A stretch of 64,000 nt of DNA from Lachnospiraceae bacterium. Its GTDB lineage: Bacteria; Bacillota_A; Clostridia; Lachnospirales; Lachnospiraceae. Below the pieces are notes generated by a model that did not search any database, was not told the origin of the DNA, and saw only the letters and a list, made by a program, of their open reading frames with translations. Position 1 is the stretch's first letter. Each line of letters begins with the position of its first letter. Below are positions 50,433 to 60,144 of the stretch, piece by piece. A program made the translations under genes and the position numbers. The stretch spans positions 28,339 through 92,338 of the forward strand of contig JAFOYH010000101.1 of assembly GCA_017391465.1 (NCBI GenBank). Direction: 5' to 3'.

Positions 50433-53400
50433 ATGAAAGTGAATGAAGTGAATGAAGTAAAAAAATTCAAAAAAGTTTTGGTTGCAAACCGTGGCGAAAT
50501 TGCAATACGTATTTTCCGTGCTTTAACAGAACTTGGAATTGGTACTGTCGCTGTATTTTCCAAGGAAGATAAATATGCAATGTTCCGTACAAAAGCGGAT
50601 GAAGCGTATTTATTGAATCCGGATAAGGGACCGGTCGATGCATATTTGGATATTGATACAATCATTCGTATCGCGAAAGAACATCAGGTAGATGCGATTC
50701 ATCCAGGGTATGGTTTTTTGTCTGAAAATCCATACTTTGCAGAGGCTTGTGTGAAGAGTGGTATTGTATTTATCGGACCAACAGCAGATATGATGCGTGC
50801 TATGGGTGATAAAATCTCTTCCAAGAAGATGGCGATGGATGCGGATGTTCCAACCATTCCGGGAATTGATCATGCGGTTACCGGCTATGGAGAAGTTGAA
50901 AAAGCTGCAGATTTTATTGGCTATCCAATTATGCTTAAAGCATCCAACGGTGGTGGCGGACGTGGTATGCGTATCGTTAATTCGCAGGATGAACTTGAAA
51001 AAGCTTATCGAGAAGCCAGAGAAGAGTCCAGAAAAGCATTTGGTGATGAACAGATTTTCGTTGAAAAATATCTGAGAAGTCCAAAACACATTGAAGTCCA
51101 GATTTTAGCCGATCAATTTGGCAATGTCGTTCATTTATATGATCGTGACTGCTCTGTTCAGAGACGTCATCAGAAAGTTGTTGAATATGCGCCGGCATTT
51201 ACCATCCCGGAGGAAACACGAAAGATTATCTTTGAAAGTTCGCTTCGTCTGGTAAAACATGTGGGATACTGTAATGCAGGGACTTTGGAATTCCTTGTAG
51301 ATGCAGATAATAATCCATACTTTATCGAGATGAATCCGCGTATTCAGGTAGAACATACTGTCACCGAAATGATCACAGGCATTGATATTGTTCAGTCGCA
51401 GGTGATGATTGCTGAAGGTTATGCTCTGGATTCTGAAGAAATTGGTATCGGATCTCAGGAAGACGTAGTTGTAAGCGGTTATTCTATTCAGACACGTATT
51501 ACAACAGAAGATCCAGTAAATAATTTCCTTCCGGATACAGGCCGTATTAACGTATATCGTTCCGGTTCCGGTAATGGCCTTCGTTTAGATGGCGGTCCTG
51601 CTTATTCCGGCGCAGAAGTTTTGCCATATTATGATAGTTTGCTCGTAAAAGTTATTTCCTATGATCGTACCTTTAAGGGAGCTATCCGCAAATCTTTACG
51701 AGCATTAAAGGAAATGCGTATTCGTGGTGTAAAAACAAATATTCAGTTTCTTGTCAATGTGCTGAATCATGAAACTTTCCAGGAAGGAAAGTGTTATACA
51801 ACATTTATTGAAGAAACACCGGAATTGTATGATCTTCAGATGGGCCAGGACCGTGCCACAAAGATTCTTGAATTTATTGGAGATCGTATTGTGAATCCTC
51901 AGAACGGTGAAAAACCGCATTTGGATCCACACAGACCTGCAGAATATGATAGAGAAAAGAAGATTATTGGTGCGAGAGATGAATTTGTTCGTTTGGGAGC
52001 AGAAGAATTCACTCAAAAGATTTTAAGAGATAATCGTCTTTATATTACAGATACGACCATGCGTGATGCACAACAGTCCTTGTTCGCAACACGTATGCGT
52101 ACAAAAGATATTATTGATGCAGCACCTGCTGCCAATGCATATCTTGCCAATGCATTTTCAGCGGAATGCTGGGGCGGTGCAACCTATGATACGGCATATC
52201 GATTCCTTAAAGAATCCCCATGGCGTCGTCTTGCAACTCTTCGTAAGTTAATGCCAAATACATTATTGCAGATGCTGATTCGAGCATCCAATGCGGTAGG
52301 TTATAGTAACTATCCGGATAATGTGGTTAAAGAATTTATTCATGTTTCTGCAGGCAGAGGTATTGATGTCTTCCGTATTTTTGATAGTTTGAACTGGATT
52401 GAAAATATGAAGATGCCTGTAGAAGAAGCGTTAAAGACCGGTAAGATCGTTGAAGGTGCTATTTGCTATACAGGTGATATTTCCAATCCAAATGAAACAA
52501 AATATACATTGGATTATTACATGAAAAAAGCCAAAGAACTTGAATCCATGGGTGTTCACATTCTGACGATCAAGGATATGGCCGGATTGCTTAAACCATA
52601 TGCAGCAAAAACACTGGTTTCTGAATTGAAACGCGAATTAAATATTCCGATAAATCTCCATACCCATGATACAACCGGCAGCGGTGTGAGCACTGTGCTT
52701 ATGGCAGCAGAAGCAGGCGTGGATATTGCGGATATGGCGATTGAGTCCATGAGCTCCATGACAAGTCAGCCATCTATGAACACGATTGTTTCAATGCTTA
52801 AAGGAACAGAACGTGATACATTACTTGATGTGGAAGAACTCCATAAGGCCAGTGAATATTATGCTAAAGTCAGAGAAGTCTACAAACCATTCGAAAGCGG
52901 TATGTATGCTCCAAATGCAGAAATTTATAAATATGAAATTCCTGGCGGACAGTATTCCAACCTCCTTGCACAGGTAAAAGACATGGGTGAAAAAGATCGT
53001 TTTGATGATATTAAACGTCTTTACAAAGAAGCGAATGATCTTCTTGGCAATATCGTAAAAGTTACACCAACATCTAAAGTTGTTGGCGACCTTGCCATCT
53101 TCATGTTTAAAAATGACCTGAATAAAGATAATATTCTTACAGTAGGTAAAGATCTTTCTTATCCGGAATCTGTTGTTGAATATTTTAAAGGAATGATCGG
53201 TCAGCCGGACGGTGGTTTCCCAGAAGAATTCCAGAAAATTGTGCTTAAGGGACAGGAGCCAATTACAACACGTCCGGGTTCATTGCTTCCTTCAGTAGAT
53301 ATTGAGCAGATCGAAGCATATTTAAAGAGTAAATTTGATATGACTCCGTTCACTCCGCTTGAAATTCACCAGAAGGCAGTAAGTTATGCGCTTTATCCAA

Positions 53401-53897
53401 AGGTATACGAAGACTATTGTGTTCATTTGGAAGCCTATAATGATGTATCCCAGCTGGAAAGCCATGTATACTTCTATGGTTTGCGTCCAAGAGAAGAAAC
53501 CGTAGTGAATATCAGTGAAGGTAAAACATTAATTATTAAATACATTAGTAAAACGGCAACCAACAGTGAAGGTAAGTGTACATTAACCTTCGAAGTCAAT
53601 GGTGCAGTACGTGAACTTGTTGTTGAAGATAAGAATGAATTGGTTCATGTAAATAAAAAACCAAAAGCAGACAAAGCGAATCCGCGTCAGATTGGCTCTT
53701 CTATTCCTGGAACTGTGTGTCAGGTGTTTGTCAAAGAAGGGGACAAAGTGGATGTAAATACACCGTTGATGGTTGTTGAAGCTATGAAAATTGAAACAAC
53801 AATTGTTTCAAAGACTGCAGGTATTGTTGAAAAAGTTTATGTATCTGAAGGTGATAAAGTAAATTCTGAAGATTTACTTGTAACATTCAAATTATAA
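50433..53897 (+). CDS. pyc: Pyruvate carboxylase
   Basis: This 1154-residue single-chain biotin enzyme makes oxaloacetate from pyruvate and bicarbonate. Biotin carboxylase domain: KVLVANRGEIAIRIFRAL, HPGYGFLSEN, ASNGGGGRGMRIV. Carboxyltransferase domain: DTTMRDAQQSLFATRMRT, with the Lys for carbamylation presumably in the TIKDMAGLLKP region and HTHDTTG as metal ligands. An allosteric/PC-type linker and the biotinyl domain with VVEAMKIETTI close the protein. The ATG 50433 is behind GGAGG (50421-50425). It would refill oxaloacetate in an anaerobe with an incomplete cycle. Confidence 0.97.
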   Translation: MKVNEVNEVKKFKKVLVANRGEIAIRIFRALTELGIGTVAVFSKEDKYAMFRTKADEAYLLNPDKGPVDAYLDIDTIIRIAKEHQVDAIHPGYGFLSENPYFAEACVKSGIVFIGPTADMMRAMGDKISSKKMAMDADVPTIPGIDHAVTGYGEVEKAADFIGYPIMLKASNGGGGRGMRIVNSQDELEKAYREAREESRKAFGDEQIFVEKYLRSPKHIEVQILADQFGNVVHLYDRDCSVQRRHQKVVEYAPAFTIPEETRKIIFESSLRLVKHVGYCNAGTLEFLVDADNNPYFIEMNPRIQVEHTVTEMITGIDIVQSQVMIAEGYALDSEEIGIGSQEDVVVSGYSIQTRITTEDPVNNFLPDTGRINVYRSGSGNGLRLDGGPAYSGAEVLPYYDSLLVKVISYDRTFKGAIRKSLRALKEMRIRGVKTNIQFLVNVLNHETFQEGKCYTTFIEETPELYDLQMGQDRATKILEFIGDRIVNPQNGEKPHLDPHRPAEYDREKKIIGARDEFVRLGAEEFTQKILRDNRLYITDTTMRDAQQSLFATRMRTKDIIDAAPAANAYLANAFSAECWGGATYDTAYRFLKESPWRRLATLRKLMPNTLLQMLIRASNAVGYSNYPDNVVKEFIHVSAGRGIDVFRIFDSLNWIENMKMPVEEALKTGKIVEGAICYTGDISNPNETKYTLDYYMKKAKELESMGVHILTIKDMAGLLKPYAAKTLVSELKRELNIPINLHTHDTTGSGVSTVLMAAEAGVDIADMAIESMSSMTSQPSMNTIVSMLKGTERDTLLDVEELHKASEYYAKVREVYKPFESGMYAPNAEIYKYEIPGGQYSNLLAQVKDMGEKDRFDDIKRLYKEANDLLGNIVKVTPTSKVVGDLAIFMFKNDLNKDNILTVGKDLSYPESVVEYFKGMIGQPDGGFPEEFQKIVLKGQEPITTRPGSLLPSVDIEQIEAYLKSKFDMTPFTPLEIHQKAVSYALYPKVYEDYCVHLEAYNDVSQLESHVYFYGLRPREETVVNISEGKTLIIKYISKTATNSEGKCTLTFEVNGAVRELVVEDKNELVHVNKKPKADKANPRQIGSSIPGTVCQVFVKEGDKVDVNTPLMVVEAMKIETTIVSKTAGIVEKVYVSEGDKVNSEDLLVTFKL

Positions 53898-53927
53898 TTC
53901 GATACGGGTTTATCCCAAATTAAAATG

Positions 53928-53972
53928 ATAAAGCTCCTCGGTTGATTTATATTCTCAACCGGGGAGCTTTAT
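53928..53972 (+). terminator. Long stem-loop after pyc
   Basis: ATAAAGCTCCTCGGTTGA (53928-53945) pairs with TCAACCGGGGAGCTTTAT (53955-53972), 18 pairs with one G-T. The downstream T run is poor, so it may end transcription only partly or protect the 3' end. Confidence 0.7.
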
Positions 53973-54127
53973 GGATTTATAAGGAATTACATGAAATTTC
54001 CATAGAGTTTTTTTGTTTTTTTTGTGAAAAGACTGTCCTTTTTTATGAAAATGTTGTAATATGGTTCAGATAAAATATTTTTATATGAAAGGAGAAAGGC
54101 AATCTTAAAAAAAGAAAAGATTGCTGA

Positions 54128-55837
54128 ATGGATATGGCAGATCAGGAAAAGAAGATGACAAAGTATGATCTGAAACAGAAGCGTCGTCAGGAAGAAAAGA
54201 AAGACAACGGAGGCATTAAGCTTCTCGGTTTTGCATGTGCTGCTTTTCTTGCCTTTTGTATCGGCGTGTTCGGATTTCAGACATACCAGAATCAGCAGTT
54301 AAAAAATGAAACATATGTAAAGATTGGGGAACACGAAGTTAAAAAAGCAGAATACGACTATTATTTCAATAGTGGAATTAATGCATTGTATTCCTATTAC
54401 GGAACAAATTTAAGTTACATGGGTCTTGATTTGACTAAGGACTTAAGCACACAGTATTATACTGAAACAATGACATGGCAGGATTATTTTGATGAACAGG
54501 CTGTTCTTCAGTTACAGCAGACATATGCTTTGGCAGATGAAGCAGAAGCGAAAGGTTTTGAACATGACGCAACAGAAGCTGTCGATGCATTTGTAAAAGG
54601 TATTGAAGATGCTGCGGCAAATGTAGGATATACAACAGCAGATTATCTCAAAGCATCTTATGGTAATTTTGCAACAATGAAAGAAGTGAAAACATTTGTT
54701 GAACGTGACAGTAAAGTAAGTGCTTATTATGACAGTATTTATGACAGCATCGAAGTGACAGACGAAGAGATTACCACATATTACGAAGAAAATAAAGATA
54801 ACTATGATTCCGTAGATTATCTTGTATGTACAATCGAGGCAGATATTCCGGAAGCTGAACTTGAAGGTGAAACAGCAGAAACAAGTGCAGAATCTGAAAT
54901 CGAAGCGTCTGAAGTTGAAGAATCTGAAACAGTCGCAGAAACTTTAAGTGAAGAAGAACAGGCAGAACTTGATGCGAAACAGCAGGAACTTACAGATGCT
55001 GCAATGGCAGATGCAGAAAGAAGAGCTAATGAAATGCTTGGAAAGATTAAAGATGAAGCTTCTTTTGAAGCTTTAGCAATTGATTATGCCACAGATGCGG
55101 ATGCAGAAATTCGTAAAGATAATGTGAAGAAAGCATCTGTAACTCCAATGTCTGCAGAAACATGGTTATTTGATAGTGCACGTCAGGCTGGTGACAAGAC
55201 AGTGATCGAGTATGAAGCCGGCAATGCTTATTATGTAATCTATTTCTTAAATCGTTATTTAGATGAATCCAAAACTGTAGACGTTCGTCATATTCTTGTT
55301 CCATTTGAAGAAGTAGAAACAACAGAAGAAATGACAGAAGATGAAATTGCATCTGCAGAAGAAGAAGCCAAAGAAAAAGCACTTGCAAAAGCAGAAGAAA
55401 TTTATGAAGGCTGGTTAGATGGCGATGCAACAGAAGACGGTTTTGCGGCATTAGCTGAAGAACAGAGCACAGATACAGGTTCCAATACAAATGGTGGCCT
55501 TTACGAAGCTGTAGCTAAAGGTGAAATGGTTGAGGCATTCAATGACTGGATTTTTGATGACACAAGAAAACCAGGCGATTCAGATATTGTTGAAACAGAA
55601 TATGGTTATCATATTATGTATTATGCAGCAGACAACGAAATGGCATGGAAGCTGGATGTGGATACAATGATTCGAAGCAATAAGATGAATGAAGATGTCA
55701 ACGCTTTAATGGAAAACTATGAAGTTGTGGATGAAAACAATAATATCGCTTATCTTCATGTAGAAGAAACTGTTGCTGAAACAGTTACAGAAACAACAGT
55801 AGAAACAGGTGCAGAAAGCGTAGAAGAAACAAAATAA
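54128..55837 (+). CDS. Membrane-anchored parvulin-type peptidylprolyl isomerase
   Basis: This 569-residue protein is probably an extracytoplasmic foldase of the PrsA/SurA kind. A basic cytoplasmic start is followed by one membrane segment (about 34-53), a helical SurA-N-like part, and an acidic Glu-rich insert (about 240-290). The parvulin domain (about 380-510) has DVRHILVPF, ALAEEQSTDTGSNTNGG and YGYHIMYY. It has no lipobox, unlike Bacillus PrsA. A stop codon directly precedes ATG 54128 in frame, so the start is 54128 or 54134. The strong GGAGAAAGG site lies far upstream (54091-54099), with a small hairpin between. Confidence 0.85.
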   Translation: MDMADQEKKMTKYDLKQKRRQEEKKDNGGIKLLGFACAAFLAFCIGVFGFQTYQNQQLKNETYVKIGEHEVKKAEYDYYFNSGINALYSYYGTNLSYMGLDLTKDLSTQYYTETMTWQDYFDEQAVLQLQQTYALADEAEAKGFEHDATEAVDAFVKGIEDAAANVGYTTADYLKASYGNFATMKEVKTFVERDSKVSAYYDSIYDSIEVTDEEITTYYEENKDNYDSVDYLVCTIEADIPEAELEGETAETSAESEIEASEVEESETVAETLSEEEQAELDAKQQELTDAAMADAERRANEMLGKIKDEASFEALAIDYATDADAEIRKDNVKKASVTPMSAETWLFDSARQAGDKTVIEYEAGNAYYVIYFLNRYLDESKTVDVRHILVPFEEVETTEEMTEDEIASAEEEAKEKALAKAEEIYEGWLDGDATEDGFAALAEEQSTDTGSNTNGGLYEAVAKGEMVEAFNDWIFDDTRKPGDSDIVETEYGYHIMYYAADNEMAWKLDVDTMIRSNKMNEDVNALMENYEVVDENNNIAYLHVEETVAETVTETTVETGAESVEETK

Positions 55838-55844
55838 TCAAATT

Positions 55845-55886
55845 AAAAAAGAGAGAAATTGACTCAAGTTGATTTCTCTCTTTTTT
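55845..55886 (+). terminator. Terminator of the foldase gene
   Basis: A 15-pair perfect stem of A/T-rich arms (55845-55859 and 55872-55886) has a 12-base loop and its own T run. Confidence 0.9.
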
Positions 55887-55895
55887 AAAAATTAA

Positions 55896-55924
55896 TTGAC
55901 AGGAAAAGAAAACTGTTATATTAT
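55896..55924 (+). promoter_or_regulatory. Promoter of the ferritin gene
   Basis: TTGACA (55896-55901) and TATTAT (55919-55924) are 17 bases apart. Confidence 0.75.
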
Positions 55925-55940
55925 GATAATAGTAACAGTT
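55911..55940. promoter_or_regulatory. Candidate operator overlapping the ferritin -10
   Basis: AACTGTTA (55911-55918) and TAACAGTT (55933-55940) are perfect inverted repeats. Between them lies ATTATGATAAT (55920-55930), which resembles the A/T-rich core of Fur or PerR boxes. The two symmetries have centres half a base apart, so two different proteins or one mixed site are possible. Confidence 0.6.
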
Positions 55941-55976
55941 ATTAATTGGAAAATTGAAGTTAAAGGAGAGAGCGAT

Positions 55977-56486
55977 ATGAACGAAAGAATTGCATTTTTA
56001 TTGAATCAGCAGATTAACAAAGAATTATATAGTGCCTATTTATATTTAGATATGGCAATTTATTACGATGAGATGGATTTGGATGGATATGCAAACTGGT
56101 ATACAATTCAGGCTCAGGAGGAGCGTGACCATGCGCTTCTTTTCATGAAATACATGCAGAACAATGGTTTGAAAGTAACATTGGAAGCCGTTAACAAGCC
56201 GGATAAGGTTTATCAGTCCATTTTAGATCCGATGGTTGCTGCAGCAGAACATGAACGTTATGTAACAGCATTGATTAATGATATTTATCATGAAGCACAT
56301 CAGGCAAAAGATTATCGTACAATGAAGTTCCTTGACTGGTTTATTGAAGAACAGGGAGAGGAAGAAGAAAAAGCGGATAAGATGATTAATCGTTATCAGT
56401 TATTTGGCCAGGATCCTAAAGGATTGTATTTATTAGATCAGGAATATGCGGCTCGCGTATATACGGCACCAACATTGGTATTATAG
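55977..56486 (+). CDS. Ferritin
   Basis: This 169-residue non-haem ferritin stores iron in a 24-subunit shell and oxidises Fe(II). Four-helix bundle residues are visible: INKELYSAYLYLDMA with the first Glu, QAQEERDHALLFMKYM (E-E-x-x-H ferroxidase motif), and FIEEQGEEEE in the last helix. I chose ATG 55977 because AAAGGAGAG lies just before it; the frame upstream overlaps the promoter. It has its own promoter with a palindromic operator, consistent with metal or peroxide control. Confidence 0.94.
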   Translation: MNERIAFLLNQQINKELYSAYLYLDMAIYYDEMDLDGYANWYTIQAQEERDHALLFMKYMQNNGLKVTLEAVNKPDKVYQSILDPMVAAAEHERYVTALINDIYHEAHQAKDYRTMKFLDWFIEEQGEEEEKADKMINRYQLFGQDPKGLYLLDQEYAARVYTAPTLVL

Positions 56487-56642
56487 AAAGATATATTTTA
56501 TAATATTTTTTAGTTATATATTTGAATACTCCTCAATGAAAAGATGAGAGGGCGGAAACGCTCTCTCCTTTTTTGTTGACGTAAGTGTGAAAATGACTTA
56601 GAATTAAAGTAATTTTAGAATAGGAACAGGAGACACAAATTT

Positions 56643-57581
56643 ATGCCGATTAAGATAAAGAATGACTTACCAGCTAGAAAAATATTAGAAGACGAGCATA
56701 TTTTCGTCATGACAGAACGTCGAGCATTGACTCAGGACATTCGTCCTTTAAAAATCCTGATTTTAAATTTGATGCCAACAAAGATTGAAACAGAGACACA
56801 GATTTTAAGATGTCTTTCAAATACACCACTTCAGATTGAAGTTGAATTGCTCCAGATGGAGAGCCATACTGCAAAGAATATTTCAGAAGAACATATGTTG
56901 ACATTCTATCAGACATTTCCTGAAGTTAAGGAGAAATGGTTTGATGGATTGATCATTACAGGTGCTCCGGTCGAACTTTTAGAATATGAAGAGGTGGAGT
57001 ACTGGGAGGAACTCTGCAAAGTTATGGAATGGTCAAAAACCCATGTTCATTCGACATTCCATATTTGCTGGGGAGCTCAGGCGGGTCTTTACTATCACTA
57101 TGGTATTCCAAAGTATAAATTAGATAAAAAATTATCGGGAGTTTATAAACATTATTTATTAAACGAGAAATCGCGTTTATTCCGTGGATTTGATTCGGAA
57201 TTTTTTGTACCGCATTCAAGAAATACAACAGTTCGCGAAGAAGATATTGCAAAAATTCCGGATTTAAAAATGATGGCCATGTCTGATGAAGCAGGGGTTT
57301 ATGTTGTTGGAAATGAAAGCGGGTCTCAGTTTTTTGTTATGGGACATTCCGAATATGATATCGATACGTTAGCTAAAGAATATTTCAGAGACTTAGATAA
57401 AGGAATCAATCCAGCGGTTCCGGCCAATTATTTTACGGATGATGATCCGGAAAAAGAGCCAACAATGCGTTGGAGAGCCCATGCTTTGTGGATTTATTCC
57501 AATTGGTTAAATTATTTTGTGTATCAGACAACACCTTATACATTAGAAGATGGCGTTGCAAGCTTTACAAGTGAGGATTAA
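56643..57581 (+). CDS. metA: Homoserine O-acetyltransferase (MetA family)
   Basis: This 312-residue enzyme is of the MetA (homoserine transsuccinylase) fold. The catalytic Cys142 lies in [10 protein letters not shown], and Lys47 and the His in MGHSEYD complete the active site. Residue 111 is Glu ([15 protein letters not shown]), the residue reported to select acetyl-CoA, where the E. coli succinyltransferase has Gly. O-acetylhomoserine is thus the predicted product. This matches the sulfhydrylase at 13285, which would then form homocysteine directly. ACAGGAG precedes ATG 56643. A P-type ATPase gene starts three bases after its stop. Confidence 0.94.
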   Translation: MPIKIKNDLPARKILEDEHIFVMTERRALTQDIRPLKILILNLMPTKIETETQILRCLSNTPLQIEVELLQMESHTAKNISEEHMLTFYQTFPEVKEKWFDGLIITGAPVELLEYEEVEYWEELCKVMEWSKTHVHSTFHICWGAQAGLYYHYGIPKYKLDKKLSGVYKHYLLNEKSRLFRGFDSEFFVPHSRNTTVREEDIAKIPDLKMMAMSDEAGVYVVGNESGSQFFVMGHSEYDIDTLAKEYFRDLDKGINPAVPANYFTDDDPEKEPTMRWRAHALWIYSNWLNYFVYQTTPYTLEDGVASFTSED

Positions 57582-57584
57582 AGA

Positions 57585-59915
57585 ATGCAGGATGGAGAAA
57601 AAGGATATCAGGGATTAACCAGTGAAGAAGTTAAAACGCGCGTTGCCGCTGGTCTGGTCAATATATCTGATAACCATATTTCAAAAACAACATCAGAGAT
57701 TATTCGGAGTCATACATTAACATATTTCAACTTTTTAAACCTGTTTTTGGCTGTTTTAGTTTTGCTTTCCGGTCAGATTAAGAATCTGACATTCTTGGGT
57801 GTAATCCTTTGTAATTCAGTTATTGGTATTGTTCAGGAGTTAAAAGTAAAAAAGTTAATTGATGAACTGGCCGTTGTAACAGCAAGTCGTGCAAAAGTCT
57901 GTCGTGATGGGAAATACAAAAATATTCCAATTGAAGAGTTGGTTAAGGATGACTTGGTTCTTGTGGAGAATGGCAATCAGATTGGTGCTGACTGTGAGGT
58001 GCTGGAATCGGACGGGATTGAAGTGAATGAATCCATGATTACAGGGGAATCCAGACCTGTACGTAAATATCCCGGAGACACTTTATGGTCGGGCAGTTTT
58101 ATGGTGGCAGGCAGCGGAAATGCGAAAGTCATTCATGTTGGAAAAGAAAATTATGCAACTCAGCTTGCAAGTCAGGCGAAACAAAAAAAACGTGCTTCTT
58201 CAGAAATGCAGGATGCTATTAAACGTATTATTAAAGTTACAGGTACGATTTTAATTCCTGTGGGAATTTTATTGTTTGTGTCTCAATGGAAGATTGAGGA
58301 TATGACACTGTCCAATGCACTGGTGAATACAGTCGCTGGTGTGATTGGTATGATTCCGGAAGGACTTGTTCTTTTGACCAGTGTTTCGTTTATTCTTGGC
58401 GTCGGACGTCTTGCTGGAAAGAAGGCACTTGTTCAGGAAATGGAAGCTATTGAATCGTTGGCTCGAGTGGATGTTTTGTGTCTGGATAAAACAGGAACCA
58501 TTACGACCGGAGCACTGGAAGTTGTCGAATTAGTGCCTTTGGGAGAAGATATTCAACGTATGAATGAGGTCATGAATGAGATTGCTTTTGCGTTTGAAGA
58601 CACGAATGCAACACAGGATGCATTGAAGGGTTACTTTAATCAAACAAATCAGTGGAATGTGATTGCAAAGATTCCATTTTCATCAGAGCGCAAGTATCGT
58701 GCTATTGCCTTTGAAGGCGAAGGGAATTATGTACTTGGTGCACCTGAATTTTTATCCAAAGATAATGAAGAATTGAATATGAAAGTGGAAACATGTTCAA
58801 AAGAAGGTTTACGTGTGCTTTTGCTTGGCAGATGTGATTCTTTAGATATGAATACACTTACGGTTGAAGGTGTTGAACCATCAGGTTTAATTGTTATTTC
58901 GGATTGTATTCGTCCGGAAGCCAAAGATACCTTTGCTTATTTCGATAGCCAAAATGTAGATATCAAAGTTATTTCCGGAGATAATCCGATGACAGTTTCT
59001 AATATCGCAGTGAAGGCTGGGCTTAAAGGTGGTGAACGCTATGTCGATGCGAATACATTGCCAGAAGATTTCGAAGAACTTCGAGAAGTTGTGCCTCTTT
59101 ATACAGTGTATGGACGTGTGCGTCCGGAACAGAAACAGCGCATTGTTAAGGCATATCAGGCGAATGGCAATGTGGTCGGTATGGTCGGTGACGGCGTAAA
59201 CGATGTTTTAGCATTGAAAGATGCCAATTGCGGCATTGCCATGGCCGCAGGCAGTGATGCAGCGAAACAGGTGGCACATATTGTACTTATGGATTCGAAT
59301 TTTGCAAGCATGAAGTCTATTGTACGTGAAGGGCGTATGATTATTGCGAATATTGAACGTGTCAGTGCTTTGTATTTAACAAAAACGATCTATTCCGTAC
59401 TTTTAAGTGTGATTTTTATTGCACTGGCGCGTAGTTATCCTTTTGTTCCGATTCATTTAAGTTTGATTAGCGGAACGGCTATAGGTATTCCGAGTTTTAT
59501 TCTGACGTTGGAACAGACAGAGGCGGAAACAAGCAGAGGCTTCCTTAGAAATGTCCTTCGAATATCACTGCCAAGTGCATTGACGATTGTTGTCATGATG
59601 TTGATTAATCAGGGGATCTCTATTCTTTTGGGATTTGATTCTGTTGTTCTATCAACGTATAATCTGATTCTGGCAGGCTTTGTCAGCCAGATGGTTGTAT
59701 GGGAAGTGTGTCGTCCAATGAACAAACGACGTCGTGTATTATGTGTTGGAATGGCAATTTTATTTGTTGGAGGCATGATCATTCTTCCGGGATTTTTCAG
59801 CATTACACGTATTTTTACATGGCGAATGATTTTTATTCTTCCGTTGATGATTTTTGCGTATCATCTCTTGAATCGTTTTACACGGATTGTGCGTATTATA
59901 ACGAAACAACATTAA
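57585..59915 (+). CDS. Cation-transporting P-type ATPase
   Basis: This 776-residue ion pump has the phosphorylation motif DKTGT (Asp301), the TGES motif in MITGES and the hinge GDGVNDVLALKDA. It has about ten hydrophobic segments. The fourth segment contains MIPEGLVLL, as in P2-type pumps, and no N-terminal metal-binding domain is present. It resembles the CtpE-like group, linked in mycobacteria to calcium, so calcium or another divalent ion is possible but not shown. It is translated just after metA with three bases between, and ends at a strong terminator. The pairing with metA has no obvious metabolic reason. Confidence 0.9.
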   Translation: MQDGEKGYQGLTSEEVKTRVAAGLVNISDNHISKTTSEIIRSHTLTYFNFLNLFLAVLVLLSGQIKNLTFLGVILCNSVIGIVQELKVKKLIDELAVVTASRAKVCRDGKYKNIPIEELVKDDLVLVENGNQIGADCEVLESDGIEVNESMITGESRPVRKYPGDTLWSGSFMVAGSGNAKVIHVGKENYATQLASQAKQKKRASSEMQDAIKRIIKVTGTILIPVGILLFVSQWKIEDMTLSNALVNTVAGVIGMIPEGLVLLTSVSFILGVGRLAGKKALVQEMEAIESLARVDVLCLDKTGTITTGALEVVELVPLGEDIQRMNEVMNEIAFAFEDTNATQDALKGYFNQTNQWNVIAKIPFSSERKYRAIAFEGEGNYVLGAPEFLSKDNEELNMKVETCSKEGLRVLLLGRCDSLDMNTLTVEGVEPSGLIVISDCIRPEAKDTFAYFDSQNVDIKVISGDNPMTVSNIAVKAGLKGGERYVDANTLPEDFEELREVVPLYTVYGRVRPEQKQRIVKAYQANGNVVGMVGDGVNDVLALKDANCGIAMAAGSDAAKQVAHIVLMDSNFASMKSIVREGRMIIANIERVSALYLTKTIYSVLLSVIFIALARSYPFVPIHLSLISGTAIGIPSFILTLEQTEAETSRGFLRNVLRISLPSALTIVVMMLINQGISILLGFDSVVLSTYNLILAGFVSQMVVWEVCRPMNKRRRVLCVGMAILFVGGMIILPGFFSITRIFTWRMIFILPLMIFAYHLLNRFTRIVRIITKQH

Positions 59916-59920
59916 AACAT

Positions 59921-59968
59921 AAAAAGGTATTTATAAAACAGAGTCTGGTTTTATAAATACCTTTTTTT
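59921..59968 (+). terminator. Terminator of metA-P-type ATPase
   Basis: AAAAAGGTATTTATAAAAC (59921-59939) pairs with GTTTTATAAATACCTTTTT (59948-59966), followed by extra T bases. Confidence 0.9.
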
Positions 59969-60000
59969 ATAACTGTGTAAGATCATAGAAAATACCTTCC

Positions 60001-60029
60001 TTGTTTTTTTAGATTTCTTTTAGTATAAT
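60001..60029 (+). promoter_or_regulatory. Candidate promoter upstream of the DUF3877 gene
   Basis: TTGTTT (60001-60006) and TATAAT (60024-60029) are 17 bases apart. The leader would be about 110 bases. Confidence 0.5.
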
Positions 60030-60144
60030 ACGGATGGAGAAAAACCAAAAAGATTCCAATGAAATAAAAGATAAGAAGTAAATTGATAAAAAAATAGAAT
60101 ATAAAAATAAGTATATAATATGAAAGAATAGAAATGGTGAATAT

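Noticed and set aside
53898..54127. Short frame ATG 54085 to TAA as a leader peptide before the foldase gene
   Set aside because: It has only seven codons, and its first codons are the Shine-Dalgarno itself; nothing suggests attenuation.
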